A stretch of 64,000 bases of DNA from Microbacterium sp. Gd 4-13 (GCF_003095395.1 NZ_QEIJ01000002.1:248001-312000), one strand, 5' to 3'; counted from the stretch's first letter, positions 37,075 through 45,703 are shown. Program-made: numbers and translations. Notes: generated by a model from the sequence alone, not told the origin.

Positions 37075-38106
37075 ATGACCTCCCTGACCGACTTCGCCCT
37101 CGGCCTGCCCAAGGCCGAGCTGCACCTGCACCTCGAGGGAACGCTCGAGCCCGAGCTCAAGTTCGACCTCGCCGCGCGCAACGGCATCGAGCTCGCCGAG
37201 AAGACCGTCGACGCGGTGAAGGCGACATACGACTTCACCGACCTGACGAGCTTCCTCGCGGTGTACTACCCGGCGATGAACGTGCTGCAGACGGCCGACG
37301 ACTTCCACGACCTCGCCTGGGCGTACCTGCTGCGCGCGAAGGAGCAGGGCGTCGTGCACGCGGAGATGTTCTTCGACCCGCAGGCGCACACGAGTCGCGG
37401 GGTGCCCTTCGGCAACGTCATCGGCGGCTACCGTCGGGCAGCGGTCCGCGCCGAGAGCGAGCTGGGCATCTCGGCCGAGCTGATCCTCTGCTTCCTCCGC
37501 GATTTCTCGGCCGAGCACGCGATGACGACGCTCATGGAGGCGCTGCCGTACAAGGCGTGGATCATCGGTGTCGGCCTCGACTCCGACGAGCGCGACAATC
37601 CGCCCGGAAAGTTCGCCGACGTCTTCGCCCGCGCGAAGGCCGAGGGGTTCTTCCTCACGATGCACTGCGACATCGACCAGGTCGGTTCGGTCGACAACAT
37701 CCGCGCGGTCATCGAGCAGATCGGGGTCGACCGCATCGACCACGGGACGAACATCGTCGAAGACCCCGCGCTCGTCGCCCTCGCGAAGGAGCGCGGCCTC
37801 GGGTTCACCACCTGCCCCGTGTCGAACTCGTTCGTGACCGAGCAGATGAAGGCCGACGAGATCGTCGGGCTCCTGCGCGAAGGACTGCGCGTGACGGTCA
37901 ACTCCGACGACCCGGCCTACTTCGGCGCCTACGTCGGCGAGAACTACGTCGCCCTCGCCGAGCAGGCGGGCCTCTCGCAGACCGACCTCGTGCAGCTCGC
38001 GATCAACTCCTTCGAGGCGTCGTGGCTCACTCCCTCGCGCCGGGCCGCTTTCGTGGCCGCGGTGGAGGCGTACGCGACCGACCACGGAGTGGCGCTCCCC
38101 GCCTGA
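37075..38106 (+). CDS. ADA-family deaminase, probably adenine deaminase
   Basis: Zinc aminohydrolase of 343 residues. Metal and active-site motifs: ELHLHLEGTLEPE, GVGLDSDERDNPPGKF, MHCDIDQVGS (the catalytic glutamate position of the usual HAGE reads D here), RIDHGTNIVEDP and VTVNSDDPAYFG. ILCFLRDFSAEHAM recalls the CFLRHL segment of ADE-type adenine deaminases rather than adenosine deaminase. AAAGGA precedes the ATG at 37075. It follows the importer by 50 bp, so imported or salvaged adenine could be deaminated to hypoxanthine. Confidence 0.82.
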   Translation: MTSLTDFALGLPKAELHLHLEGTLEPELKFDLAARNGIELAEKTVDAVKATYDFTDLTSFLAVYYPAMNVLQTADDFHDLAWAYLLRAKEQGVVHAEMFFDPQAHTSRGVPFGNVIGGYRRAAVRAESELGISAELILCFLRDFSAEHAMTTLMEALPYKAWIIGVGLDSDERDNPPGKFADVFARAKAEGFFLTMHCDIDQVGSVDNIRAVIEQIGVDRIDHGTNIVEDPALVALAKERGLGFTTCPVSNSFVTEQMKADEIVGLLREGLRVTVNSDDPAYFGAYVGENYVALAEQAGLSQTDLVQLAINSFEASWLTPSRRAAFVAAVEAYATDHGVALPA

Positions 38107-38113
38107 GGCCGAC

Positions 38114-38719
38114 ATGACGACGACGGTCGAGGGAGCGGTGCACGACGAGAGGGCCGCGAGTCTGCGCCTGGGCGCGCACATCCGCCTCCTGCGTCACGCC
38201 CGCGCGATGACGCTGGTGCAGCTCGCCGACGCGACCGATCTGTCGCATCCGTTCCTCAGCCAGCTCGAGCGCGGTCTCGCGCAGCCCAGCCTGTCGACCC
38301 TTCGACGTGTGGCGGTGGCACTGGAGACCAGCCCGATCGAGCTGATCGCCGCCGCCGACGCCCCCGACGAGAAGGCGGCCGAGGTCGAGGTGCATCGATC
38401 GGACGAGCGGCTGGTCGACGACGGGTTCGCCGCGGCCCCGGCCCGCACCCTCGCGCACGGGACGAGGCCGATGCATCCGCTCGAGGTCGTGGGCGAGAAC
38501 GTCTCGGCGGGCGAGGCGTACGTGCACGCCGAGGACGAGTTCGTCTACGTGCTGGCGGGAGCCGTTCGCGTCGACCTCGCCGGCGAGATCCAGACCCTCG
38601 GTCGAGGCGACTCGGTCTACTACCGGGGCGGGGTGGCGCACCGCTGGTGGTCGGCGACGGGGGAGGCCTACCGGCTGCTCGTGGTCAAGCAGGGGCCGAG
38701 CGGATGGCGCAGCGCATGA
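38114..38719 (+). CDS. XRE-cupin transcriptional regulator
   Basis: Regulator of 201 residues. The N-terminal helix-turn-helix (about 14-70) has IRLLRHARAMTLVQLADATD and HPFLSQLERGLAQPSLSTLR. The C-terminal cupin (about 125-195) has AYVHAEDEFVYVLAGAVRVDL and GDSVYYRGGVAHRWWSATG. Such proteins often sense a small catabolite. It lies 7 bp after the adenine-deaminase-like gene and overlaps the next deaminase by 16 bp, so it is a strong candidate to control this operon. Confidence 0.88.
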   Translation: MTTTVEGAVHDERAASLRLGAHIRLLRHARAMTLVQLADATDLSHPFLSQLERGLAQPSLSTLRRVAVALETSPIELIAAADAPDEKAAEVEVHRSDERLVDDGFAAAPARTLAHGTRPMHPLEVVGENVSAGEAYVHAEDEFVYVLAGAVRVDLAGEIQTLGRGDSVYYRGGVAHRWWSATGEAYRLLVVKQGPSGWRSA

Positions 38720-39756
38720 TCTCGTACGCCGATTACCTGCAACTGCTGCCGAAGACCGAGCTGCACTGTCACTTCGTCTCCACGATGTCGGCCGCGCTGT
38801 TCGTCGAGCTCGCCGCGAAGCACGGCGTCGACCTGCCGTCGAGTGACCCGGCCACACTCTTCGACTTCGACGATCTCGTCGACTTCCTCGTGGCCTTCCG
38901 TTATGCGCACGACGTCATCCGCGACCCCGACGATTTCGAGCGGGTGGCCTATGACGGCGTGCGCTCCGCGGTCGCCGACGGCAACCTCCGCTACCGCGAG
39001 TACTACGTCAATCCGCAGTACTTCGCCGAGCGGGGCCTGTCGTACACGCAGGTGATCGATCCGATCATCACGGGACTCGAGCGGGCCGAACGCGATTTCG
39101 GCGTCGGCTTCCGCATCGTCGTCGCCATCAACCGTCGCGAGTCGGGGGATGCGGCGGTCGAGCTCGTGCGGCAGATCCTCGCGCACCCGCGTCGGGCGGT
39201 GGTCGGGCTCGGACAGGACGACCTCACCCCCGAGAACACCGAAGACCCCACGCGGTTCGCCGACGCCTACCGCCTCGCCGCCGCGCACGGCCTGCTTCTG
39301 ACCGCCCACGTGGGCGAGACGGATGCGGCGTCCCCCGCGGCCGTCCGCGAGGCGATCGAGGTGCTCGGCTGCCACCGGCTCGACCACGGCTACCGCATCG
39401 TCGACGATCCGGAGGTGGTCGCGCTGGCACGGGGCCGCGGCATCCGTTTCACCGTCACCCCGGTGTCGACGACGATCTGCTCGGGATGGACCCTCGACCC
39501 CGCCCACCGCATCCGCCGCATGATCGACGCGGGGCTCGCCGTAGCGGTCTCGACCGACGACGCGATGTTCTTCCGCACCGACCTCGGCCGCGAGTACCGC
39601 GAGGGACTTCTCGCCATGGGCGTCGACGCCGAGACGGCGAAGCGCATCGCGCTCGACGGCATCGACGCCGCGTTCTGCGACGACGAGCAGAAGCGGATGC
39701 TGCGCGCCGACTTCACCGCGCAGTTCCTCGCGCTCGACGCCCTCCTCGAGCGCTGA
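38704..39756 (+). CDS. add: Adenosine deaminase-family protein
   Basis: Zinc-dependent deaminase of 350 residues, the second of the family here. Motifs: ELHCHFVSTMSAALF (zinc histidines), VVGLGQDDLTPENT, TAHVGETDAASP (HxGE catalytic segment), HRLDHGYRIVDD and VAVSTDDAMFF. The HVGE motif fits adenosine deaminase or the related adenosine-deaminase-like group. The start ATG at 38704 lies inside the regulator's end; another ATG at 38716 is possible. It ends the plus-strand purine operon. Confidence 0.82.
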   Translation: MAQRMISYADYLQLLPKTELHCHFVSTMSAALFVELAAKHGVDLPSSDPATLFDFDDLVDFLVAFRYAHDVIRDPDDFERVAYDGVRSAVADGNLRYREYYVNPQYFAERGLSYTQVIDPIITGLERAERDFGVGFRIVVAINRRESGDAAVELVRQILAHPRRAVVGLGQDDLTPENTEDPTRFADAYRLAAAHGLLLTAHVGETDAASPAAVREAIEVLGCHRLDHGYRIVDDPEVVALARGRGIRFTVTPVSTTICSGWTLDPAHRIRRMIDAGLAVAVSTDDAMFFRTDLGREYREGLLAMGVDAETAKRIALDGIDAAFCDDEQKRMLRADFTAQFLALDALLER

Positions 39757-39792
39757 CGCCGGTCGGGCGGTGCGCCGCATCCGTCCGTGGTT

Positions 39793-39869
39793 CACACGGG
39801 AGGAGATGTGCGCACGGGAGGTGCGTTCCGCCGCATCCGCCCTCCGGACTGCACATCCCCTCCGGTGTG
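39793..39869. terminator. Large inverted repeat between convergent deaminase and GMC genes
   Basis: Arms CACACGGGAGGAGATGTGC (39793-39811) and GCACATCCCCTCCGGTGTG (39851-39869) pair at 17 of 19 positions. It occupies the 122-bp convergent gap, so it is probably a bidirectional terminator. No T tract follows. Confidence 0.6.
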
Positions 39870-39878
39870 CGCGGGCGC

Positions 39879-41438
39879 TCAGGCGCGCAGCAGCTCGGCG
39901 GCCCGCTCGGCGATCGCGACGGTGGGAGCCTGGGTGTTGCAGGTCGGGATGGTGGGCATGACCGAGGCGTCGGCGATCCACAGGCCCTCCAGGCCGCGCA
40001 CCCGCAGAGCCGGGTCGACGACGGCGAGGTCGTCGGTGCCGATGCGGGCCGTGCCCGAGCAGTGGAAGAACGTGCCGATGTTCTCGCGCACGAAGCGCAC
40101 CTTCGCCGCGTGGTCGAGGCCGTGCGGCGGGGTGATCGGGCCCTCGGCGAGATCGGCGTAGGCCGCCGTGGCTACGAGGTCGTGCACCGCGTCGACGGCC
40201 TCGACCATGGCGGCGAGGTCGGTCGGGTCGGCGAGGTAGTTCGGGTGGATATCGGCGGATGCTGCGGGGTCGGCCGAGCGCACGCGCACCCACCCGGTGC
40301 TCCGCGAGCGGTACAGCCCCGGCACGAGCGCGAACACGCGGTTGCCGGAGAGGTCGTGCGCGGCGTGGAGCGCCTCGTCGCCGCGCGAGCCGTGCGCGAT
40401 GACGGTGTGCAGGTCGGGCCCGGCTTCGGCGTGGGTGCTGCGCCAGTTCAGCATCGCGCCCCCGCCGTTGCCGATCACGGGGCCGAGGTCGGCGCGGGCG
40501 CGGAAGTTCATGCCGAGGATCAACGGGTGGTCCTGGAAGTTCTCGCCCACCCCGGGCAGGTCGTGCACGGCGTCGATTCCGGCGGCGGCGAGGCGCACCG
40601 GGTCGCCGATGCCCGAGAGCTGCAGCAGACGCGGGGTGTCGAGGGCGCCGGCGGCGAGCACCGTGCGCGCGGCCGTCGTGGTCACGAGCGAGCCGTTGAC
40701 GACGTGCCGCACGCCGGTGACGACACCGCCTCTGACGACGACTCCGTGCACGGCGCTCCCGACGAGCACGTGAAGGTTCTCGCGCGCGAGCGCGGGCTCG
40801 AGGTAGGCCCGGGCGGTACTCCACCGTTCGAAGGCCCCGTCCGCTCCGGCGACCGCGTTGTAGTCGGCGTAGACGGCTCCCTCGTTCGTCGCGCCGTTGG
40901 CGTCGTCGAGCACGGGCAGGCCGCGCTCGGCCGAGGCGGCGATGAGGGCGTCGGCGATCGGGTGCACGTCGGCGAGCGGGCCGACGCGCATGGGTCCGTC
41001 GGTGCCGCGGAAGGCCGGGTCGCCGCCCGCCCGCGACTCCGAGCGCCGGAAGGACGGCAGGAGGTCGTCGTACCCCCACCCCGTCGCCCCGGCGGCCGCC
41101 CACGCGTCGTAGTCGGCGCGGTTGCCGCGGTACCAGAGCATGGCGTTCGTGCTCGAGCTGCCGCCCAGCACCTTGCCGCGGGGCATCGCGAGCGAGCGCC
41201 CGAGCACGTGGTCTGTCGGGGTGGAGCGGTAGCCCCAGTCGTACGGCCCGCCGATCATGGCGTCCCAGTGCGCGGCGTCGAGGATCTCGCGCACCCCGCG
41301 GTGGTCGGGCCCCGCCTCGATCAGCAGCACCCGCCGGTCGGGGTCTTCCGAGAGGCGGGCGGCCAGCACGCTCCCGGCCGCGCCGCCGCCGACCACGATG
41401 AGGTCGTAGTCGGGCGCCGGCGCGGTCACCACGGGCAT
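39879..41438 (-). CDS. GMC family oxidoreductase
   Basis: FAD-dependent alcohol/choline-type dehydrogenase of 519 residues. FAD-binding motif LIVVGGGAAGSVLAARLSED at the start, LIEAGPDHRG, the signature GKVLGGSSSTNAMLWYRG and the active-site part TFFHCSGTARIGTDDLAVVD near the C-terminus with PTIPTCNTQAPTVAIAERA. It is the last gene of a five-gene operon and starts at the stop of the TPP subunit (TGATG). The alcohol it oxidises is unknown; in this operon its product could feed the aldehyde dehydrogenase. Confidence 0.88.
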   Translation of the reverse strand: MPVVTAPAPDYDLIVVGGGAAGSVLAARLSEDPDRRVLLIEAGPDHRGVREILDAAHWDAMIGGPYDWGYRSTPTDHVLGRSLAMPRGKVLGGSSSTNAMLWYRGNRADYDAWAAAGATGWGYDDLLPSFRRSESRAGGDPAFRGTDGPMRVGPLADVHPIADALIAASAERGLPVLDDANGATNEGAVYADYNAVAGADGAFERWSTARAYLEPALARENLHVLVGSAVHGVVVRGGVVTGVRHVVNGSLVTTTAARTVLAAGALDTPRLLQLSGIGDPVRLAAAGIDAVHDLPGVGENFQDHPLILGMNFRARADLGPVIGNGGGAMLNWRSTHAEAGPDLHTVIAHGSRGDEALHAAHDLSGNRVFALVPGLYRSRSTGWVRVRSADPAASADIHPNYLADPTDLAAMVEAVDAVHDLVATAAYADLAEGPITPPHGLDHAAKVRFVRENIGTFFHCSGTARIGTDDLAVVDPALRVRGLEGLWIADASVMPTIPTCNTQAPTVAIAERAAELLRA

Positions 41439-42052
41439 CAGTTGTGCTCGCTCGGGCCCATGATGCTGATGCCCTCGGTGGCCTCGACGTGTCGGACGAA
41501 GATGTACTTGTCTTCTCGGCCGTCGGAGTGCTTGCGTTTGATGCCGGGCTCGAGGATCCCGTCGGTCTTGGCGACGACGATGTACGGCTCGGATGCGGCG
41601 AGCCCGGCGGCGCAGTGCGCGTCGAACTCCTCGAGGATCTCGGCCGTGTGCGCCTGGTCGACGCCGGCGCCGCGGGCGATCGCGGCGAGGTCGACGCGCC
41701 CCTTCGCGGTGTGGGTGGCCGGCCCACCGATGGATTGGTATTGCTCGTTGTCCCAGACCACGATGAAGAGGTTCTCGGGGCGTTCGTTGCCGAGGGTGGC
41801 GAGGATGCCGAGGTTGAACAGCAGTCCGCCGTCGGTGTCGAGCGAGACGATGCGGCGGTGCGGGAGGCCCACCGCGAGGCCGAAGGCCTCGGGGGTGACG
41901 CAGCCGAGCTGCTGCTGGAACAGGCTCGCGTCGCGCATGTGCGGGGCGGCGTTGTACCACTCGTCGACCGCGCCGCCGAGGGAGAGGATGACGAGCTCGT
42001 CGGCGAGACGCGCGCCGAGGAGCTTCATGGCTTCGAATCGGGAGTAGCTCAT
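41438..42052 (-). CDS. TPP-dependent decarboxylase, C-terminal (TPP-binding) subunit
   Basis: Half-size thiamine pyrophosphate enzyme of 204 residues, like the beta subunit of sulfopyruvate decarboxylase (ComE) or phosphonopyruvate decarboxylase. It has LGGAVDEWYNAAP, QLGCVTPEAFGLAVGLPHRR and the TPP/Mg segment SLDTDGGLLFNLG followed by IVVWDNEQYQSIGG. It overlaps the partner subunit gene by 4 bp. Both halves are needed for one active site. Substrate is probably a 2-oxo acid but cannot be named. Confidence 0.82.
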   Translation of the reverse strand: MSYSRFEAMKLLGARLADELVILSLGGAVDEWYNAAPHMRDASLFQQQLGCVTPEAFGLAVGLPHRRIVSLDTDGGLLFNLGILATLGNERPENLFIVVWDNEQYQSIGGPATHTAKGRVDLAAIARGAGVDQAHTAEILEEFDAHCAAGLAASEPYIVVAKTDGILEPGIKRKHSDGREDKYIFVRHVEATEGISIMGPSEHN

Positions 42053-42549
42053 CGGACCAGGTCTCCTCCGAGGACGATCGCCGCGTGGTAGTACGAGGCG
42101 TAGGCGGTGTCGTAGGCGCGCACGATCGCGGTCTCGAGCTCATCGACGTCGCGCACGATCGTGTAGGGGGTGCGCAGTGCCTGCAGCAGCGGTTCCATCG
42201 TGATCCCGTGGGGGATCGCCCACCAGTTGTTCTCGCCCATCTCTCCCCGGTAGCTCATGATCATCACGACCGGGATGCCGGCGCCGAGTCCCATGCGGGC
42301 GAGGTGCTCGGTGGCGGCGCGGAGCCCGGAGTTCTCCATCACGAGCACGGCGCGCTTTCCCGAGAGGAAGACGCCGCCGGCGATCGCCGCGCCCTCGCCC
42401 TCGTTCGTGACGGGGATGGTGCGGATGTCGGGGTCGGCGTCGAGCGCCGGGTAGAGCTCCTTCAGGAGCGAGTCGGGAAGATAGGTCGCGACGCTCACCC
42501 CGGCCCTCTTCAGGCCGCGGATGACCGCGTCGACGGCGTCGGCTCTCAT
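42049..42549 (-). CDS. TPP-dependent decarboxylase, N-terminal (PYR) subunit
   Basis: Partner subunit of 166 residues, like ComD. The conserved glutamate that activates TPP lies in PVTNEGEGAAIAGGVFLSGK, and VLVMENSGLRAATEHL and MSYRGEMGENNWWAIPHG are typical of the sulfopyruvate/phosphonopyruvate group. It overlaps the monooxygenase stop (ATGA) and the next subunit, so it belongs to a tightly coupled operon. Confidence 0.82.
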   Translation of the reverse strand: MRADAVDAVIRGLKRAGVSVATYLPDSLLKELYPALDADPDIRTIPVTNEGEGAAIAGGVFLSGKRAVLVMENSGLRAATEHLARMGLGAGIPVVMIMSYRGEMGENNWWAIPHGITMEPLLQALRTPYTIVRDVDELETAIVRAYDTAYASYYHAAIVLGGDLVR

Positions 42550-44105
42550 TTCTCGGTGGCTCCCATCTCGTGGTCGTCGGCGGCGCGGGCCGAGAGCCCG
42601 TGCGCGCGGTGGGTCGGTGCGAGGCGCGGAGCGCCGGTGAAGCGCTCGCGCAGCGTGAGGGGCGCGGCGGCGGTGGACCGTGGTCCGGTCGCTGAGCCTG
42701 TCGAAGCATCCAGACCGTTCCGTGGTCCGGTCGCTGAGCCTGTCGAAGCGTCCAGACCGTTCCGTGGTCCGGTCGCTGAGCCTGTCGAAGCGTCCAGACC
42801 CTTCGACAAGCTGAGGGACCGGACGCGTGGATCGGGACCGCCCGCGCGTCCGCGGTCGACGAGGATCGGCAGCACGAGCTCGATGAACGCGCGGTAGGCG
42901 TCGAGGCCGCCGAAGGTCGGTTCGAGCATGATCCCGTCGATGCCGGAGCCGTCGACGATGCGCTCGATCTCGTCGGCGACCTCGACCGGCGACCCGGTGA
43001 CCTGGAAGCCGCGGATCGCCTTCGTGCGGAACTGGTCGAGGATCTGCCCGACGCGCATGTCGGGGTCCTGCCGCGCGTAGCGCTGCACGAGCGTCTGCCC
43101 GAGATCGGTCTTGAGGTCCGCGACCCGCATCTCGGGGTCGAGGCCCGTGAGGTCGAGCCCGGTGATGCCCGCGAACATCACGGCCGCGTCGTCGAGGCCG
43201 AGGAGCGCCTCGTACTCGGCGCGCAGCATCCGGGCCTCCTCCGAGGTGGGCGCCACCGTCACGGTCATGCCGGTGACCACGGCGACGTCGTCGGCCGCAC
43301 GCCCGTTCTTCACCGCCTGCTCGCGGATGTCCTGGACGTGGGCGGCGGCCGAGGCGATCGTCTGCCCCTGGATGAAGACGGCCTCGGCGTTGCGGGCGGC
43401 GTACGCGCGGCCTCGGTCGGAGGTGCCGGCCTGGAAGAGCACGGGCGTGCGCTGGGGTGTCGGCGGCACCGCGAAGATCCCGCGCGAGCGCTGGAAGCGC
43501 CCCTCGACCTCGACGGGCCGCAGCTTCGCGGGGTCGGCGTAGACGCCGCTCGCCCGGTCGCGCACCTCGGCGTCGTCGTCCCAGCTGTGCTCCCAGTACC
43601 GCAGGCACGTGTCGAGGAAGGCGTCGGCGGCGTCGTACCGCTCGTCGTGAGTGAGCTGCTCGGTGACGCCGAACAGCTCGTCGGTCGTCGCCTGCGAACT
43701 GCCGGTGACGATGTTCCACCCGATGCGTCCGCCGGTGAGCCGGTCGAGGGTGGCGAAGCGGCGGGCCGTGGCGTACGGGCGCTCCACGGTGGTGGGCGAC
43801 GTCACGACGAAGCCGAGGCTCTCGGTCTCGCGGGCGAGGGCCGCGATCGCGAGCATCGGGTCGAGGGCGGGAAACTGGATGCCGTGCGCCGCCACCTCTT
43901 CGGGCATCCGCCCGTCGAGGGTCGCATAGCCGTAGGTGTCGGCGAAGAAGAGGAAGTCGAACCCCGCGGCGTCGAGCTCGCGCGCGAGCGTCACCCAGTG
44001 ATCGAGGTCGTCCCAGTCGACGCCGCGGCCGCGCGGGTCGGTCCACGTCGGCATCCCGTTGCTGGGGTTCATCATCTCGAAGACCCCGAGCCTGATCCGT
44101 TTCAT
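42546..44105 (-). CDS. FMN-dependent monooxygenase of the NtaA/SnaA/DszA type
   Basis: Bacterial-luciferase-like flavin monooxygenase of 519 residues. Family parts are FLFFADTYGYATLDG, LGFVVTSPTTVERPYATARR, GGRIGWNIVTGSSQATTDE, RSRGIFAVPPTPQRTPVLFQ and QAGTSDRGRAYAARNAEAVF. The group includes DszA, NtaA and HcbA1, which cleave C-S, C-N or C-Cl bonds using FMNH2 from a separate reductase; none is seen nearby. Residues about 428-475 are encoded by a repeat array, giving GLDASTGSATGPRN-type repeats between VDRGRAGG and the conserved LTLRERFTG. This is an insertion close to the C-terminus. Start ATG 44105. Confidence 0.85.
   Translation of the reverse strand: MKRIRLGVFEMMNPSNGMPTWTDPRGRGVDWDDLDHWVTLARELDAAGFDFLFFADTYGYATLDGRMPEEVAAHGIQFPALDPMLAIAALARETESLGFVVTSPTTVERPYATARRFATLDRLTGGRIGWNIVTGSSQATTDELFGVTEQLTHDERYDAADAFLDTCLRYWEHSWDDDAEVRDRASGVYADPAKLRPVEVEGRFQRSRGIFAVPPTPQRTPVLFQAGTSDRGRAYAARNAEAVFIQGQTIASAAAHVQDIREQAVKNGRAADDVAVVTGMTVTVAPTSEEARMLRAEYEALLGLDDAAVMFAGITGLDLTGLDPEMRVADLKTDLGQTLVQRYARQDPDMRVGQILDQFRTKAIRGFQVTGSPVEVADEIERIVDGSGIDGIMLEPTFGGLDAYRAFIELVLPILVDRGRAGGPDPRVRSLSLSKGLDASTGSATGPRNGLDASTGSATGPRNGLDASTGSATGPRSTAAAPLTLRERFTGAPRLAPTHRAHGLSARAADDHEMGATEK
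42681..42822. repeat. Tandem REP-like array inside the monooxygenase gene
   Basis: Three 42-bp repeats start at 42681, 42723 and 42765 (TGGTCCGGTCGCTGAGCCTG followed by TCGAAGCRTCCAGACCSTTC), closed by an inverted end CCCTTCGACAAGCTGAGGG at 42799-42817. The outer arms CCGGTCGCTGAGCCTGTCGAAG and its near-complement pair at 19 of 22 positions. 42 bp is 14 codons, so the copies stay in frame. Confidence 0.85.
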
Positions 44106-45610
44106 CACAGCACCATCACCACCGTCTTCGTCTCCAAGTAGTTCTCCAAGCCCTGGGCGCCGTTCTCGTAGCCCCATCCCGATTCCTTGTGGCCGCCCTT
44201 GGGGAGCTCCGGTCCGAGGAACGAGTGGCAGTTCACCCACACGGTGCCCGCCTGCAGGCGCGCCGCCACGCGGTGGGCGTCGCTGAGACCCTCCGTCCAC
44301 ACGCTCGCCGCGAGGCCGTACGGCGAGTCGTTCGCCCACCCCACCACCTCGTCGAGGTCGTCGTAGGGGGTGACGACCGCGACGGGGCCGAAGATCTCCT
44401 CGCGCATCAGGCGCATGTCGGCCCGCACGTCGGTGAGCACCGTCGGCGCGAAGAACGTGCCGGCGTCGCCCGAGCGCTCGCCGCCCGTGACGACGGTCGC
44501 GCCCTGCGCCCGGCCCTCGTCGATGAAGCCGGCCACCCGCTCGGCCTGGGCGAGGCTGACGAGGGGTCCGAGGTCGGCGTCGGGGTCGAGACCGTGTCCG
44601 AGCCGCAGCTTCTCGCCCGCCGCCGCGATCCCGTCGACGACATCGCGGTAGACCGAGCGGTGGGCGTAGACGCGGGCGCTCGCGACGCACACCTGGCCGC
44701 CGTTGTCGAAGATTCCGCGCGAGATGCCGTCCACGGCCTGGGCGAGGTCGGCGTCGGGGAGCACGAGAGCGGGTGACTTGCCCCCGAGCTCCAGGGTGAG
44801 CCGCTTCAGGCTCCCGGCGGCGGTGGCGACGAGGCGCTTTCCGACCGCGGTCGAACCGGTGAAGGCCACCTTCGCGACCCCGGGGTGCTCGGCCAGGGCC
44901 TGCCCCGCCTCGCCGCCGAAGCCGGTGACGATGTTGACGACGCCGTCGGGCACGCCCGCCTCCTGCAGCAGGCGCCCGAGGTACAGCGCCGTCAGCGGGG
45001 TGTTCTCCGCCGGCTTCAGCACGATCGTGCAGCCGGCAGCGAGCGCGGGGGCGAGCTTCATCGCCGTCATGATGAGCGGCGAGTTCCACGGCACGATCGC
45101 CGCGACCACGCCGACGGGCTCGCGCCGCGTGTAGGCGAAGACCTCCTTGCCCGGCGGTGTGCGGCTCAGCGACGTCGGAATCGTCTCGCCGACGATCTTC
45201 GTCGGCCATCCCGCGTAGTAGCGGAACTGGTTGATCGCGGCGGGCACCTCGCCGAAGCGTGAGGTGCGCACGCTCTTGCCCTGGTCGAGCGTCTCGAGCT
45301 CGGCGAGGTCGTCGAGGTGCTCCTGCATCAGGTCGGCGATGCGCCACAGCAGCGCACCCCGGTCGGCGGGCCGCATGTCGGCCCACGACGCGCGGGCGGC
45401 GGATGCGGCGGCCACCGCAGCATCCGCGTCCGCACTCGATCCGCGCGCGACCATCGCGAGCGTCTCGCCGGTGGCGGGATCGAGCGTGGCGAAGGTCGCG
45501 CCGTCGTGGGCGGGGGTCCAGCGGCCGCCCACGAGGAGGCGCCCCGGGTCGTCGGCCAGGAACGCGGCGACGCGCTCGCGGAGCGCGCCGCGGGTGATCT
45601 CGATCGTCAT
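44105..45610 (-). CDS. NAD(P)-dependent aldehyde dehydrogenase
   Basis: Aldehyde dehydrogenase of 501 residues. Cofactor and catalytic parts: IVPWNSPLIMTAMKLAPAL, LKPAENTPL, FTGSTAVGKRL, LELGGKSPALVLPDADL with the general-base glutamate, and the nucleophile C308 in GGQVCVASARVYAH. EEIFGPVAVVTPY follows. The ATG at 45610 is chosen because GGAGAAG lies just upstream; the frame is open a further 13 codons. It is the first gene of the ALDH-monooxygenase-TPP-GMC operon and touches the next start (TGATG). Confidence 0.93.
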   Translation of the reverse strand: MTIEITRGALRERVAAFLADDPGRLLVGGRWTPAHDGATFATLDPATGETLAMVARGSSADADAAVAAASAARASWADMRPADRGALLWRIADLMQEHLDDLAELETLDQGKSVRTSRFGEVPAAINQFRYYAGWPTKIVGETIPTSLSRTPPGKEVFAYTRREPVGVVAAIVPWNSPLIMTAMKLAPALAAGCTIVLKPAENTPLTALYLGRLLQEAGVPDGVVNIVTGFGGEAGQALAEHPGVAKVAFTGSTAVGKRLVATAAGSLKRLTLELGGKSPALVLPDADLAQAVDGISRGIFDNGGQVCVASARVYAHRSVYRDVVDGIAAAGEKLRLGHGLDPDADLGPLVSLAQAERVAGFIDEGRAQGATVVTGGERSGDAGTFFAPTVLTDVRADMRLMREEIFGPVAVVTPYDDLDEVVGWANDSPYGLAASVWTEGLSDAHRVAARLQAGTVWVNCHSFLGPELPKGGHKESGWGYENGAQGLENYLETKTVVMVL

Positions 45611-45703
45611 GGGCTTCTCCGTCGCGAGGTGGGGGGCGTGGTCGTGCACGCGGTTGTTCGAGAGGCTACGAAGGCCGTGTTACGGCCGTTCGCTTCTCGT
45701 GTG

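Noticed and set aside
41438..42549. Frameshifted single TPP enzyme
   Set aside because: The two frames overlap by a clean ATGA, and both halves match the separate alpha and beta subunits of the ComD/ComE type, so a natural split is more likely.
42681..42822. Possible short CRISPR array
   Set aside because: The 42-bp units are contiguous with no unique spacers, are palindromic and lie in frame within a gene; no cas genes nearby.
45660..45690. GlnR-like site upstream of the ALDH operon (GTAAC inside GGCCGTGTTACGGCC)
   Set aside because: No GAAAC-like element at 6-bp spacing on either side; only a short GGCCGT/ACGGCC dyad remains.
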